Counted from the stretch's first letter, positions 18,029-27,566 are shown. The stretch: 64,000 nucleotides of DNA from Sphingobacterium alkalisoli (GCF_005049105.1 NZ_SUKA01000002.1:620001-684000); one strand, 5' to 3'. The notes: generated by a model not told the origin, from the sequence alone. Numbers and translations: made by a program.

Positions 18029-19594
18029 TTAAAACTTTGCACCTAATGTTAAAAGTACATTGGTACGGTTATGGTCAATACTCGCTACCGGACTTGGTAC
18101 TCCCCAAAAGGATTCGTCAATGACGTATGGGCTTTGTTTGTATGAATTTACCTGATGTACTACGGCAACGTCTAAATAAGCTGAGCTCGTTAGCTTGAAA
18201 CCCAACCCTAAACTGCCACTGTAGTTTGTGTCATCCGCATACTGGTATGGGTTGCCAAAATAATTGAACCCCGCTCTTCCACTTACAATGTTATTAAACA
18301 AATATTCGCCACCTACACGTAAGTTTACAGCACCTTGGTATTCATCCTTGATGTCCTCGTTAAGTGTATTGTATATGCTGCCATTTGCAGGTACTCTACT
18401 ACCAAGCGTGTTATATTTAATCGTGCTGTAATCAATATATTCTGCGTCGGCTGTAATCAATCCTCTACTGAAGAATTTAGTGGCACCTAAAGCAAATTTC
18501 CAGGGTGTATTTAATTGGTGATCCGAAGAACTGCTGTAAAGTTTGGATTCATAATAAGCAAAGGAATTAGCTGCTTCTTCATCGTCGTAAAAGTCGATGT
18601 CCGTCCAGGCTTCTGTATCTTCTTGTACGGTAGTCCAAGTAGGAGTAGTGATGGTCAGTCCAATATTCCAGTCGGTAGTAGGTTTATAGATCGCACCTAA
18701 CTTTAGGTCGATACCAGAACCTTCGGTTATCTGGGAAAAATTATCAAACAATTCGTAACTCGCCTCTACAAAATCATATTTATCGTTAGTAGGATCTGCA
18801 AAATCAGAATTTGGATTGTCGGCTAAGATAGCTGCTCTGTCCTTTGTCCATCCATTTTCTATAAATTGTGCGGACTTTTCGTAACGAAAAGAGGTAAGGC
18901 CTAAGGTGGCCCCGAAATAAAATTTATTGCTATGATTTGCACCAAAAGCGATAGCTGTTTTCGAGCGGTTTCCTTTTTGGAGAATGTCGTTATATTGATT
19001 TTTGGAACCGTTTTCTATGGCTAGTGGAAAGTACCCCAACGTCGCATCTCCAAATTGTTCAACCATATTCGATCCGGCGAAATCACTTCTAAATTCAGTA
19101 TTTCCGTCCATGATGTCCGTCAGTGCATTTACGATAGACGAATTCATGTTGTTGCCTTCGTACGTCAAGTGGTTGTTGTAATTTTGAGTTTTGTCATAGC
19201 TTAATCCTACATTGAAATTTAGGATACCACTACTTAAATTACCAGATTTACGTGTAGGAAAATGAAAAACTATACCCGCTTGATCAATGCCGAAGTTGCC
19301 TTTCTTACTCGTTGTATTAAGCCCTTCAAATGTAGTTTTATTCGTGTTCTGTAAGTAGTTAAATGTAATTGAAACATCCGATCGTCCGAAAAAGCCTAAT
19401 CCAGCGGGGTTTCCTGTAATGGTGCTGATGTCTCCTCCCAATGCTGTTTGAGCGTTCCCAAGTCCTTTGAAGCGTGCGGATCCGCCATTGCTTTCTTGGG
19501 AAAATAGAATCGCATCACCAACGGATTGCGCTTGAACAGTTCCCCAAAATGCACTTGTAACGAATGCCGATAATATAATTTTTTTTAATGTCAT
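18029..19594 (-). CDS. OmpP1/FadL-family outer-membrane transport protein
   Basis: This 521-residue protein has a cleavable signal peptide (ending TVQAQ, about residue 23) followed by SVGDAILFSQESNGGSARFKG and LGGDISTITGNPAGLG, the N-terminal hatch signature of the OmpP1/FadL family. The rest alternates hydrophobic and polar residues as in a beta-barrel, and the protein ends in LLTLGAKF with a terminal Phe. Relatives transport long-chain fatty acids or other hydrophobic molecules across the outer membrane; the substrate here is unknown. Confidence 0.85.
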   Translation of the reverse strand: MTLKKIILSAFVTSAFWGTVQAQSVGDAILFSQESNGGSARFKGLGNAQTALGGDISTITGNPAGLGFFGRSDVSITFNYLQNTNKTTFEGLNTTSKKGNFGIDQAGIVFHFPTRKSGNLSSGILNFNVGLSYDKTQNYNNHLTYEGNNMNSSIVNALTDIMDGNTEFRSDFAGSNMVEQFGDATLGYFPLAIENGSKNQYNDILQKGNRSKTAIAFGANHSNKFYFGATLGLTSFRYEKSAQFIENGWTKDRAAILADNPNSDFADPTNDKYDFVEASYELFDNFSQITEGSGIDLKLGAIYKPTTDWNIGLTITTPTWTTVQEDTEAWTDIDFYDDEEAANSFAYYESKLYSSSSDHQLNTPWKFALGATKFFSRGLITADAEYIDYSTIKYNTLGSRVPANGSIYNTLNEDIKDEYQGAVNLRVGGEYLFNNIVSGRAGFNYFGNPYQYADDTNYSGSLGLGFKLTSSAYLDVAVVHQVNSYKQSPYVIDESFWGVPSPVASIDHNRTNVLLTLGAKF

Positions 19595-19620
19595 TATTTA
19601 TTGATAATATGTTTTAAAAT

Positions 19621-19654
19621 AATAGCCAATATAATTTAACAGATATTGGCTATT
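19621..19654 (-). terminator. Terminator after the Gly/Tyr-rich protein gene
   Basis: A perfect 12-bp stem (AATAGCCAATAT at 19621-19632 with ATATTGGCTATT at 19643-19654) has a 10-nt loop. On the minus strand it is followed by ATTTTAAAA. It lies 20 bases past the stop of the upstream gene and separates it from the OmpP1-like gene. Confidence 0.65.
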
Positions 19655-19673
19655 GAATATTTTATGTAATGCG

Positions 19674-20846
19674 CTATCGTCTCGATGATCCCGATGATCT
19701 TGATCCACCACCGCCGCCAGAACTTCCTCTGGATGCACCTCCACTAGACATAGAAGATCCACTGCTTCTACTCGGAGGACTTTGTGACACACCACTGTTG
19801 GATCTAGGTGGAGTCGAATTTCTTTGAGGTGCAGCTTCCGTACGTCTAGAAGGTGGTGGAGTTGTAGATGTTCGTGTACTTGGCCTAGCTGTAGAGGTTC
19901 TCGTTCCAGTTGGAGCCGTTGACGTACGTGTCCGACTTGAAGAGCCTACAGTAGATCTTCTGCCGTCTGTCGTATTTCTTGACCCAACCGTAGTACGTGT
20001 ACCATTTGTTGTTCTTCCACTTCCGATCGTATTTCTGCTATTTGTGCGCGTTGTTCCTACCCGCGTTCCATTTGTTGTTCTTGATGAACTAACACCTTCC
20101 GTATTTCGTCTTGAGGCACTTCTCGTACCAGTCACGATACGGCCACTTGCATCGCGGCTTACTGCACTGTTGGATCTCACATTAGAACTTCTAGCACGTG
20201 TATTGAATCGGTCTCTTGAAACCGATCTGTCTGATACGCGTGAGGATCTGCCTGAATAACCATAGCTTGGGTATCCACCGTATCCGTATCCATAATAGGG
20301 GTGACCCCAACGATTATAAAACGAGTTGTGACCCCAATAGCCGCCGCCGTAGCCAAACCCTCCATATCCGAAACCTCCATAATACGGGTTTCCAAAGCCA
20401 TATCCAAAATAAGGATTCCCCCATCCAAAGCCCATAGACCATCCAGATCCCCATCCCCAATTTGAAAAGCCTAATCCGAATCCGCCGTAACCATACCAAG
20501 GGTCAAAAAAAGGATCATAATATCCCATACCCGGTGCGGCATAGTAAAAACGGTTTATCCGATTCGCGTATTCTAAATCTTCATACTCGCCCTCCATATA
20601 TTCTTGATCAGAATATTCGTCAGCATAATATCCGTTTTGATTTTCAGCCGATTGTTCTTCTACATAGGTTTCATCTGTATAATAGTAATCAGGACTTTGA
20701 TAAGTTGCTTCAGCAACAGCTTGGGATTGATTGTTGTATACGTCATCCTTATAAGCTATTTGCTTATTCGTGGAACAAGAGCCAAATGCCGCAACAATTG
20801 CTAATGCCGATCCGCCTATTAATAATCTATTTGTTTTCATTTTCAT
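19674..20846 (-). CDS. Low-complexity Gly/Tyr/Arg/Ser-rich lipoprotein of unknown function
   Basis: This 390-residue protein has a lipoprotein signal (MKMKTNRLLIGGSALAIVAAFGSC). After an acidic, Tyr- and Glu-rich stretch (about 45-95) comes a Gly/Tyr/Trp/Phe-rich segment (about 100-205) with repeated YGG, GFGYGG and YGYGYGG units. A basic region then carries many RTxx, TRTST and SSR repeats and ends in SSGGGGGSRSSGSSRR. Similar proteins in Sphingobacteriaceae are sometimes labelled 'vitellogenin II', a name with no functional meaning. The charge change along the chain and aromatic repeats suggest an adhesive or phase-separating surface protein, but no function can be assigned. Codon phasing and the signal peptide support it as a real gene. 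Confidence 0.7.
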   Translation of the reverse strand: MKMKTNRLLIGGSALAIVAAFGSCSTNKQIAYKDDVYNNQSQAVAEATYQSPDYYYTDETYVEEQSAENQNGYYADEYSDQEYMEGEYEDLEYANRINRFYYAAPGMGYYDPFFDPWYGYGGFGLGFSNWGWGSGWSMGFGWGNPYFGYGFGNPYYGGFGYGGFGYGGGYWGHNSFYNRWGHPYYGYGYGGYPSYGYSGRSSRVSDRSVSRDRFNTRARSSNVRSNSAVSRDASGRIVTGTRSASRRNTEGVSSSRTTNGTRVGTTRTNSRNTIGSGRTTNGTRTTVGSRNTTDGRRSTVGSSSRTRTSTAPTGTRTSTARPSTRTSTTPPPSRRTEAAPQRNSTPPRSNSGVSQSPPSRSSGSSMSSGGASRGSSGGGGGSRSSGSSRR

Positions 20847-21040
20847 GATAATCTTTCCTTCCAGAGTCTTTAGATAATCCAGTCTTATTTATTATCTTAG
20901 ACGCAGTTTTTAAATCAGGGTTTAACACCGGTTAACAAAAATATAAATAAAATCTTAATTTAATTTTTGACCTGTCAAAGAAGCATTATTTAAACGAGAA
21001 TCTATAACATATTGTTACAAAATAAATAGTAAAAGTCTAG

Positions 21041-22513
21041 ATGAGTAAAGGAATAACAAGCCGTAGTGAGGATTATTCGCAATGGTATAATGATTTGGTA
21101 ATAAAAGCGGATTTAGCTGAATACGCTGCGGTGAGGGGTTGTATGGTCATTAAACCCTATGGCTATGGAATATGGGAAAGAATGCAGGCTATTTTAGATA
21201 AAAGGTTTAAGGAAACAGGCCATAGTAACGCTTATTTTCCACTATTTATTCCTAAGTCTTTTTTCTCGAAAGAAGCTTCACACGTTGAAGGGTTTGCAAC
21301 GGAGTGTGCCGTAGTGACACATTACCGCTTAAAAAACGATGGCAACGGCAATATCATTGTGGATGAAGAGGCCAAACTAGAGGAAGAATTAATTGTTAGA
21401 CCGACTTCTGAAACGATTATTTGGAATACGTATAGAGGCTGGATAGAATCCTATAGAGATCTTCCTATTTTGGTAAATCAATGGGCCAATGTCGTGAGAT
21501 GGGAAATGCGTACGCGGTTGTTCTTGCGCACTTCTGAGTTCCTATGGCAAGAGGGGCATACGGCGCACGCCACGGAGCAGGAAGCTATCGAAGAAGCAGA
21601 ACGTATGTTGGACGTTTATGCCGAATTTGCCGAAAATATATTGGCCGTACCGGTAATTCGTGGTCGTAAAACCGAAAATGAACGATTTGCAGGAGCTTTA
21701 GACACCTATTGTATAGAAGCGTTAATGCAAGATGGTAAAGCATTGCAGGCCGGAACTTCCCATTTTTTAGGGCAGAATTTTGCAAAGGCTTTCGACGTCA
21801 AATTTACCTCTAAGGAGGGAAAGCTAGAGCACGTATGGGCAACTTCATGGGGTGTTTCTACCCGTTTGATGGGGGCACTCGTTATGGCACATTCAGATGA
21901 TCAAGGATTAGTACTTCCTCCTAAATTAGCACCAATTCAGGTGGTGATTGTCCCCATTTTCAGAACAGAAGAAGAGAAAGCGGCCATAGATACTTACGTC
22001 GATCATCTGATGGGTGAACTTAAAAATGTAGGTGTATCGGTAAAATTTGACGATCGAGATACACAACGGCCCGGCTTTAAGTTTGCAGAATGGGAGCTGA
22101 AAGGTGTGCCATTACGAGTGGCGCTAGGTGCACGTGATATGCAAAACGGTACAGTGGAGTTAGCTAGACGTGACACACAAACGAAAGAGACGGTTTCGCA
22201 GGAAGGTCTTTCCGCAAGGATAGAAAGCTTGTTAGATGAAATTCAAATTAATATCTATCAGAAAGCATTAAATTTTAGAGACAGTCATATTACCGAGGTG
22301 AACTCCTATGATGAATTTAAAGAAGTACTTGACAAGAAAGGTGGATTTATTTCCTGTCATTGGGACGGCAGTGTAGAAACGGAAAAGCGGATAAAAGAGG
22401 AAACAAAAGCTACTATTCGATGTATTCCTTTAGATAGTAAAAAGGAAGAAGGAATCTGTATTTTTACAGGAAAGCCATCCGTACAACGGGTACTTTTTGC
22501 AAAGGCTTATTAG
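21041..22513 (+). CDS. proS: Prolyl-tRNA synthetase, archaeal/eukaryotic-type
   Basis: This 490-residue class II synthetase attaches proline to tRNA-Pro. It lacks the insertion domain of the longer bacterial type and has the C-terminal extension of the archaeal-type enzyme, as is usual in Bacteroidota. Visible class II motifs are the [15 protein letters not shown] region (motif 1), [25 protein letters not shown] (motif 2 area, about 157-180) and [16 protein letters not shown] (motif 3 area, about 280-295), followed by an anticodon-binding domain with [16 protein letters not shown]. The start is the ATG at 21041; it ends at 22513, just before a short repeat tract. Confidence 0.96.
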   Translation: MSKGITSRSEDYSQWYNDLVIKADLAEYAAVRGCMVIKPYGYGIWERMQAILDKRFKETGHSNAYFPLFIPKSFFSKEASHVEGFATECAVVTHYRLKNDGNGNIIVDEEAKLEEELIVRPTSETIIWNTYRGWIESYRDLPILVNQWANVVRWEMRTRLFLRTSEFLWQEGHTAHATEQEAIEEAERMLDVYAEFAENILAVPVIRGRKTENERFAGALDTYCIEALMQDGKALQAGTSHFLGQNFAKAFDVKFTSKEGKLEHVWATSWGVSTRLMGALVMAHSDDQGLVLPPKLAPIQVVIVPIFRTEEEKAAIDTYVDHLMGELKNVGVSVKFDDRDTQRPGFKFAEWELKGVPLRVALGARDMQNGTVELARRDTQTKETVSQEGLSARIESLLDEIQINIYQKALNFRDSHITEVNSYDEFKEVLDKKGGFISCHWDGSVETEKRIKEETKATIRCIPLDSKKEEGICIFTGKPSVQRVLFAKAY

Positions 22514-22570
22514 ATTGGTGACTAGTGACTAGTGACTAGTGATCGTGAATAGTGATTCGTGACTAGTGAT
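22514..22570. repeat. Short tandem repeat tract (GACTAGT units)
   Basis: Directly after the proS stop codon come three GTGACTA-type units in register (TGACTAGTGACTAGTGACTAG) followed by degenerate copies (GATCGTGAATAGTGATTCGTGACTAGTGATTGG). The tract carries no gene and contains overlapping ACTAGT palindromes. It may be a slippage-prone tract or remnant of an intergenic repeat family. Confidence 0.8.
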
Positions 22571-22605
22571 TGGTCCAAAAAAAAGAAAATGTGAAGACAA
22601 CGAGG

Positions 22606-23385
22606 ATGCTTATTTTAGGCTGCGGTTGGGTAGGGGAGGAATTCGCTATCCAATGTAGAGATCAGGGAATAGAAGTATGGGCAAGTACCACTAATATAGA
22701 AAAATACCATCGTTTGAAGAGCGATGGTATTTTTGCGTTCTTGATGAATTTTGATCAGGACTATCAGGTGCCCAATTTTCTGCCCGATACATTTGACTAT
22801 GTTTTAACAAGTGTTCCTGCCAGCAAAAAGAATACGATAACAACCATTTCGCAGCGATTTGATAACGTTTCGCATTTTATTCGACTATTACAGTATGATA
22901 AGCACATTTTCTTAAGTTCAATTGGTGTATATCCTGATGTAGAAGGGCCGATCGACGAAAATTTCAGTGATAAAGATTCTTTAAATAGGTTACTCTTTTT
23001 AGCGGAGGATAAGATGAGATCCCTATCTCAAACAACGGTGTTTCGTTTAGGAGGCCTTTTCGGGAAAAACCGAATATTTGCAAAGTATTTTGCTGGAAAA
23101 ATATGTACAACAGGTGATCAGCCCACAAACTTTATTCATTTAACAGACGTTATACGACTACTTTTTGACGTTTTTTCGACAGATTTGAAAGATAATTTGT
23201 TTAATATTGTTTGCCCTGCGCATCCTCTAAAAAAGGAGGTGATCGTTGCATCGGCAGCTAAATACGGCTATGAATTGCCGATCTCTTTTGAACCGGAGCG
23301 CATAACGCGAAAAATCGTCTCTTCCGATCGAGTTATTCAAGCATTAGGTTATACTTTTATTTATCCTTCTCCTTTAAATTTTTAA
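22606..23385 (+). CDS. NAD(P)-binding Rossmann-fold protein, epimerase/SDR-like
   Basis: This protein of about 259 residues starts with MLILGCGWVGEEFAIQC, a GxGxxG-type dinucleotide-binding motif. It resembles the YeeZ-like group of extended SDR proteins, with a possible YPDVEGPIDE motif and HPLKKEVIVASAAKYG near the C-terminus. Reaction and substrate are unknown. I placed the start at the ATG at 22606, next to the Rossmann strand; in-frame GTG (22591) and TTG (22570) codons lie upstream and the latter would begin inside the repeat tract. Confidence 0.7.
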   Translation: MLILGCGWVGEEFAIQCRDQGIEVWASTTNIEKYHRLKSDGIFAFLMNFDQDYQVPNFLPDTFDYVLTSVPASKKNTITTISQRFDNVSHFIRLLQYDKHIFLSSIGVYPDVEGPIDENFSDKDSLNRLLFLAEDKMRSLSQTTVFRLGGLFGKNRIFAKYFAGKICTTGDQPTNFIHLTDVIRLLFDVFSTDLKDNLFNIVCPAHPLKKEVIVASAAKYGYELPISFEPERITRKIVSSDRVIQALGYTFIYPSPLNF

Positions 23386-23412
23386 TGGTTTTAAGCACTT
23401 AAAGTTAAAGAA

Positions 23413-24558
23413 ATGGCATATAAATTTGCGACAAAGGCTATTCATGCTGGTCAGCATGCGGATCCTAGCACAGGTGCGGTGATGACACCGATATATCAAA
23501 CTTCCACTTACAGACAGTCTTCCCCAGGCAATCATAAAGGCTTTGAATATTCGCGAGGAACTAATCCTACTCGTAAGGCTTTAGAAGATTGTGTGGCTGC
23601 GCTCGAAAATGGTCAGTTTGGATTAGCGTTCGCCAGTGGTATGGCTGCTACAGATTGTGTCTTGCGTTTGTTACAGCCGGGAGACGAGGTTGTTACTGGA
23701 GACGACTTATATGGTGGATCTTACCGTATATTTACGAAGGTGTACGAGCAGTATGGTATCAAATTTGTTTTCGTGAATGCATCGGACAGTGAAGCGGTGC
23801 GTCGCGGGATAACCGAAAAGACCAAATTAATTTGGATCGAAACGCCAACTAATCCGACGCTGAAATTAGCGGATATAGAAGAAATTGGCAAGATTGCGAA
23901 GCAAAATAATATACTATATGTTGTCGACAATACGTTTGCTTCTCCCTATTTGCAAAATCCGCTGGATCTAGGAGCCGATATCGTTATGCATTCGGCGACT
24001 AAATACATAAATGGACATTCTGATGTTGTAATGGGCGCACTAATTATGAATTCGGTAGAATTATATAAACAATTATTCTTCTTTTACAATGCCGTCGGTA
24101 GCACCCCTGGGCCTCAAGATTCCTTTTTAGCGCTCCGCGGAATTAAAACTTTGCATTTGCGGATGCAAGCTCACTGCGCGAATGGACGAAAAGTTGCTGA
24201 ATTCTTGAAAAACCATCCAAAAATAGAGAAAATCTACTGGCCAGGGTTTGAAGACCATCCAGGCCATGCGATTGCGAAGAAGCAAATGAAAGATTTTGGT
24301 GGCATGATTTCCATCGTATTAAAAGACGCTGATCTACAGGAGACCTTTCGAATCGCTTCGCGGTTTAAGGTGTTTACCCTGGCTGAATCTTTAGGAGGTG
24401 TAGAATCTTTAGTTAATCATCCTGCTACCATGACACACGGTTCTATACCCAGAGAGATACGTGAAAAAGCCGGAGTAGTTGATAATTTATTGCGTTTGTC
24501 GGTGGGTATAGAAGATGCGGAAGACCTGATTGAGGATTTAAAAGAGGTATTGTCCTAA
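23413..24558 (+). CDS. metB: Cystathionine gamma-synthase / trans-sulfuration PLP enzyme
   Basis: This 381-residue enzyme belongs to the Cys/Met-metabolism PLP family. The opening KFATKAIHAGQHADPSTGAV, the EYSRGTNPTRKALE block, GDDLYGGSYRIF and the PLP-lysine region MHSATKYINGHSDVVMGAL are all conserved. Family members make or cleave cystathionine in methionine and cysteine metabolism. The synthase is the usual assignment for Bacteroidota sequences of this length, but cystathionine lyase or O-acetylhomoserine sulfhydrylase activity cannot be excluded. It starts 27 bases after the previous gene and may be co-transcribed. Confidence 0.85.
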   Translation: MAYKFATKAIHAGQHADPSTGAVMTPIYQTSTYRQSSPGNHKGFEYSRGTNPTRKALEDCVAALENGQFGLAFASGMAATDCVLRLLQPGDEVVTGDDLYGGSYRIFTKVYEQYGIKFVFVNASDSEAVRRGITEKTKLIWIETPTNPTLKLADIEEIGKIAKQNNILYVVDNTFASPYLQNPLDLGADIVMHSATKYINGHSDVVMGALIMNSVELYKQLFFFYNAVGSTPGPQDSFLALRGIKTLHLRMQAHCANGRKVAEFLKNHPKIEKIYWPGFEDHPGHAIAKKQMKDFGGMISIVLKDADLQETFRIASRFKVFTLAESLGGVESLVNHPATMTHGSIPREIREKAGVVDNLLRLSVGIEDAEDLIEDLKEVLS

Positions 24559-24675
24559 CGTTAAAATGGGTTACGAGTTAGGGAAATGGCATTAACCCCT
24601 TATTTAGATGTCTCCATTCCGGTTTTCTTTAATCAAAATAATGGTATGGTACTATCGGAATTTCTATTTTAATTA

Positions 24676-25455
24676 ATGATGTCAGATTTTAACATAAAAT
24701 ATTTTTTAGATAAAAAGGTGTTGGAGTATAATCAACCAGCCTTCATCACTAATGATCCAATTTGTATTCCACACTTGTTTACACTGAAGCAAGATATTGA
24801 AATAATGGGCTTTTTTGCTTCAATACTAGCTTGGGGACAACGCAAGACGATCATCAACAAATGCAGGGAGCTTATTGATCTAATGAAGGGTAATCCATAC
24901 CACTTTGTGCTTAATCATCAAGAAGAGGACCTCAAAAGTCTTTTGGGGTTTAAGCATCGCACATTTAATGATACCGATTTACTTTACTTTATTTCGTTTT
25001 TTCGGTATCATTATAGTCACTTTGATTCGTTGGAAGATGCTTTCTTAATAGGGCAGGAAGAAGATAAAGCGGTTTCTGTAGAGATGGCTTTAAACGAGTT
25101 TAAAAACTATTTCTTTTCCTTGTCCGATTATCCCATGCGAACACGTAAACATATCAGTTCACCGCTTCAAAAGTCTACTTGTAAGCGTCTGAATATGTTT
25201 CTTCGATGGATGGTACGCACGGATGAAAGCGGTGTCGATTTTGGAATTTGGAACCGTATTTTACCCAGTCAATTAATTGCGCCCTGTGATGTCCATGTCG
25301 AGCGCGTGGCACGCAAATTTCATTTGATTACGTTAGAAAAAGTAAATTGGAAAACGGCAATCGAACTAACAGAAAACCTAAGATTATTGGATCCACAAGA
25401 CCCTGTCAAATACGATTTCGCTCTATTTGGATTAGGCGTGGAACGGGAGATGTAA
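24676..25455 (+). CDS. TIGR02757/DUF2400 family protein
   Basis: This 259-residue protein fits the DUF2400 (TIGR02757) family: an N-terminal LDKKVLEYNQPAFITNDPICIPH stretch, FFASILAWGQRKTIINKC near 50-67, FLRWMVRTDESGVDFG-like near 175-190, and LIAPCDVHVERVARKF near 205. Family members resemble helix-hairpin-helix DNA-repair folds, but no activity is established. An alternative ATG is one codon downstream. The gene is convergent with a GNAT gene with only one base between the two stop codons, so there is no room for a separate terminator. Confidence 0.8.
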   Translation: MMSDFNIKYFLDKKVLEYNQPAFITNDPICIPHLFTLKQDIEIMGFFASILAWGQRKTIINKCRELIDLMKGNPYHFVLNHQEEDLKSLLGFKHRTFNDTDLLYFISFFRYHYSHFDSLEDAFLIGQEEDKAVSVEMALNEFKNYFFSLSDYPMRTRKHISSPLQKSTCKRLNMFLRWMVRTDESGVDFGIWNRILPSQLIAPCDVHVERVARKFHLITLEKVNWKTAIELTENLRLLDPQDPVKYDFALFGLGVEREM

Positions 25456-25456
25456 T

Positions 25457-25891
25457 TTACAAGAGTTTGAACATTTCTTTGTGTGGGCCGATTCCGGGAA
25501 TATCAAATTCATCCGACATAAACTCGAAACCTAATTTTTCATAGAAAGGAAAGGCAATAGTTCGGGCATTGAACCACAGGTAATCTACCTGTAATTGCGT
25601 TTTTAAATGTAATTCTGCAGATCTCAAAAGATCTCCGGCATAACCTTTCCGTAGATGATCGGGATGTGTAGCCATTCCCCTTAGACGGTAGCCGGCTTTA
25701 GGTAATTTGCCATGATTTTCTTTCATACAGGTCAGTACACAGACTAATCTCTCGCTGTCGTCAACATATCCCATATGGAAGGTTGTCGGCAGGAGATCAT
25801 GATCAAATATACATTGATCTTCTGGAAGTCCGCTACGTAGTACAAGCGAACGTAAGGGCAGTGTCTGTTCAGGTTTTATAAAACGAATCAT
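25457..25891 (-). CDS. GNAT-family N-acetyltransferase
   Basis: This 144-residue protein contains an acetyl-CoA-binding motif (RLRGMATHPDHLRKGYAGDLL at about 65-86, the R/Q-x-x-G-x-G/A loop) and a C-terminal FYEKLGFEF strand typical of GNATs. The acceptor is unknown. Its start overlaps the stop of gap by four bases (ATGA), indicating translational coupling in a three-gene operon with the redoxin lipoprotein and gap. Confidence 0.82.
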   Translation of the reverse strand: MIRFIKPEQTLPLRSLVLRSGLPEDQCIFDHDLLPTTFHMGYVDDSERLVCVLTCMKENHGKLPKAGYRLRGMATHPDHLRKGYAGDLLRSAELHLKTQLQVDYLWFNARTIAFPFYEKLGFEFMSDEFDIPGIGPHKEMFKLL

Positions 25892-26886
25892 CTTTTGCTC
25901 AACTTATCCAAGATATCAACCAATCGGTTGGAATAGCCAAATTCATTGTCATACCAGCCGACCACTTTAACCAGTCCACCAACGATAGACGTAAGCTGTG
26001 CGTCAAATACGCAAGAATATGGATTATTAATGATGTCGACAGATACAATGGGATCTTCGGTATAATACAATACGTCCTTTAGTTCGTGCATTGCTGCTTC
26101 TCTAAATTTAGCGTTGATTTCGGCTACCGTCGTTTTTTTTGAAAGCGTACATGTAAAATCGGTAAGTGATCCATTGAGTACCGGTACCCGGATGCCTGCT
26201 CCCCCTAATTTACCTTCTAAGTGCGTAAATACATTTGTGATGGCCTTAGCCGCTCCTGTTGTTGTGGGGATAATAGAAGAGGAGGCTGCCCGCGCTCTAC
26301 GGAGGTCCCGATGAGGGGAGTCATGCAGATTTTGATCGCCTGTCATCGAATGTACAGTAGTAATATATCCATCTTGTATCTGCCAATTTTCGTCTAATAT
26401 TTTCACTAGGGGAGCGACATTATTGGTAGTGCAGCTGGCATTTGAAAAGATAGGCGCATTCCAGTCGAAACTTGAGTCATTTATTCCCAACACAACAGTC
26501 GGAATCTCTTTGTCGGGAGAAGGGGCAGAAATGATGACCTGTCTCGCTCCCGCCGCTAGGTGTTGGCTAGCCTTTTCTTTTGTTGTAAACAAACCGGTAG
26601 ACTCTATTACGACATCGATATTCAGCTCTCCCCACGGTAAATCAGTTGGATTTTTAATGTTGAGCGTGCGTATGCTGTGCGCATCAACGCGTAGACTATT
26701 TTCTGTATAGCTCACTGTCCCCGGAAAGGGACCATGAACAGAATCATATTTGAATAAATGGGAAAGTGCCTTTGCATCTGTGAGGTCATTAATGGCCACC
26801 ACTTCTACATTTTCAATTCCTCTCGTGATTAGATTCCGTAACGTATGCCTACCGATACGTCCGAAGCCGTTTATGGCAATTCTCAT
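25888..26886 (-). CDS. gap: Glyceraldehyde-3-phosphate dehydrogenase, standard length
   Basis: This 332-residue enzyme catalyses oxidation and phosphorylation of glyceraldehyde-3-phosphate in glycolysis. It has the NAD-binding motif AINGFGRIGRHTLRNL at the N-terminus, an Asp in AINDLTDAKA that suggests NAD preference, the active-site Cys in SNASCTTNNVAPLV, and GWYDNEFGYSNRLVD at the C-terminus. The start ATG directly follows the stop of the upstream lipoprotein gene. A second, longer GAPDH is encoded at 49176-50624. Confidence 0.95.
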   Translation of the reverse strand: MRIAINGFGRIGRHTLRNLITRGIENVEVVAINDLTDAKALSHLFKYDSVHGPFPGTVSYTENSLRVDAHSIRTLNIKNPTDLPWGELNIDVVIESTGLFTTKEKASQHLAAGARQVIISAPSPDKEIPTVVLGINDSSFDWNAPIFSNASCTTNNVAPLVKILDENWQIQDGYITTVHSMTGDQNLHDSPHRDLRRARAASSSIIPTTTGAAKAITNVFTHLEGKLGGAGIRVPVLNGSLTDFTCTLSKKTTVAEINAKFREAAMHELKDVLYYTEDPIVSVDIINNPYSCVFDAQLTSIVGGLVKVVGWYDNEFGYSNRLVDILDKLSKR

Positions 26887-27540
26887 TTACTTCGTGTATA
26901 AAGTAATGATTTCATTGATGTTTTTATCACCTTCCCAATAGGATTGAAGTTTACCATTCACATCGTAAACATAATTTGCTGGGAATTGACTGGGTACATG
27001 AAATTTTTGGATAAAATCCTGATTTCTGTCGTACAGTACCTGAACATTCGGTTTATCTACCAGTTCTTTTGCAAACGATTCCAAGAATGAGGCCATCAAA
27101 GCTGGGTCATTCATGGAGACAAAGTAGAGGTTAATATCTTTGAGTTTATGGTAGTTTTTAGCGAGTGCATTAGCTTCTTCGCGACAATGGTGACATCCCG
27201 GATCGAAAAGAACAAAGATGGTTTTTTTTCCTTTTGGAAGGTCTGCATTGGTAAAAGAAATGCCTGATTTTACTTTATAAAAAGTGAATGGAGGTATATT
27301 CGGAATTGGTTCTGCTTTTTTTGAATCCGTTGTAGACGTTTGTTTTTGTAAATCAGCGGTAGATTCCACGACGTGATTATGCTCGTGACCTTCATGGTCG
27401 TGATCATGTCCATGGCTATGATCGTGATCTTCATGGTTATTTACTGTTGCAGGCGCTTTTGTGTTTGCGTTGTTCGTACAAGCTCCCAATAACAGAGTGC
27501 CTCCAAGTGTAACATAGACTACGATTTTTATATTCTTCAT
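26887..27540 (-). CDS. Thioredoxin-like (redoxin) lipoprotein with a histidine-rich segment
   Basis: This 217-residue protein has a lipoprotein signal (lipobox LLLGAC, Cys21), a histidine/aspartate-rich stretch at residues 36-56 with ten histidines, and a thioredoxin-fold domain with the redox pair Cys116/Cys119 in DPGCHHCRE, followed by YFVSMNDPALMASF and VPSQFPANYVYDVNGKL. It probably acts as a periplasmic or outer-membrane thiol protein. The His-rich region is likely to bind Zn, Ni, Co or Cu and may make it metal-sensing or metal-delivering; this is inferred. It is the first gene of an operon with gap and a GNAT. Confidence 0.82.
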   Translation of the reverse strand: MKNIKIVVYVTLGGTLLLGACTNNANTKAPATVNNHEDHDHSHGHDHDHEGHEHNHVVESTADLQKQTSTTDSKKAEPIPNIPPFTFYKVKSGISFTNADLPKGKKTIFVLFDPGCHHCREEANALAKNYHKLKDINLYFVSMNDPALMASFLESFAKELVDKPNVQVLYDRNQDFIQKFHVPSQFPANYVYDVNGKLQSYWEGDKNINEIITLYTK

Positions 27541-27566
27541 GAGCGTATGGTATTTGATATTTTACG

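Noticed and set aside
20462..20848. 128-codon plus-strand frame opposite the Gly/Tyr-rich lipoprotein
   Set aside because: It is a by-product of low-complexity codons on the other strand; the lipoprotein has a proper signal peptide.
22570..22605. TTG and GTG starts for the NAD-binding protein
   Set aside because: They lie within or next to the repeat tract, whereas the ATG at 22606 begins directly at the Rossmann strand.
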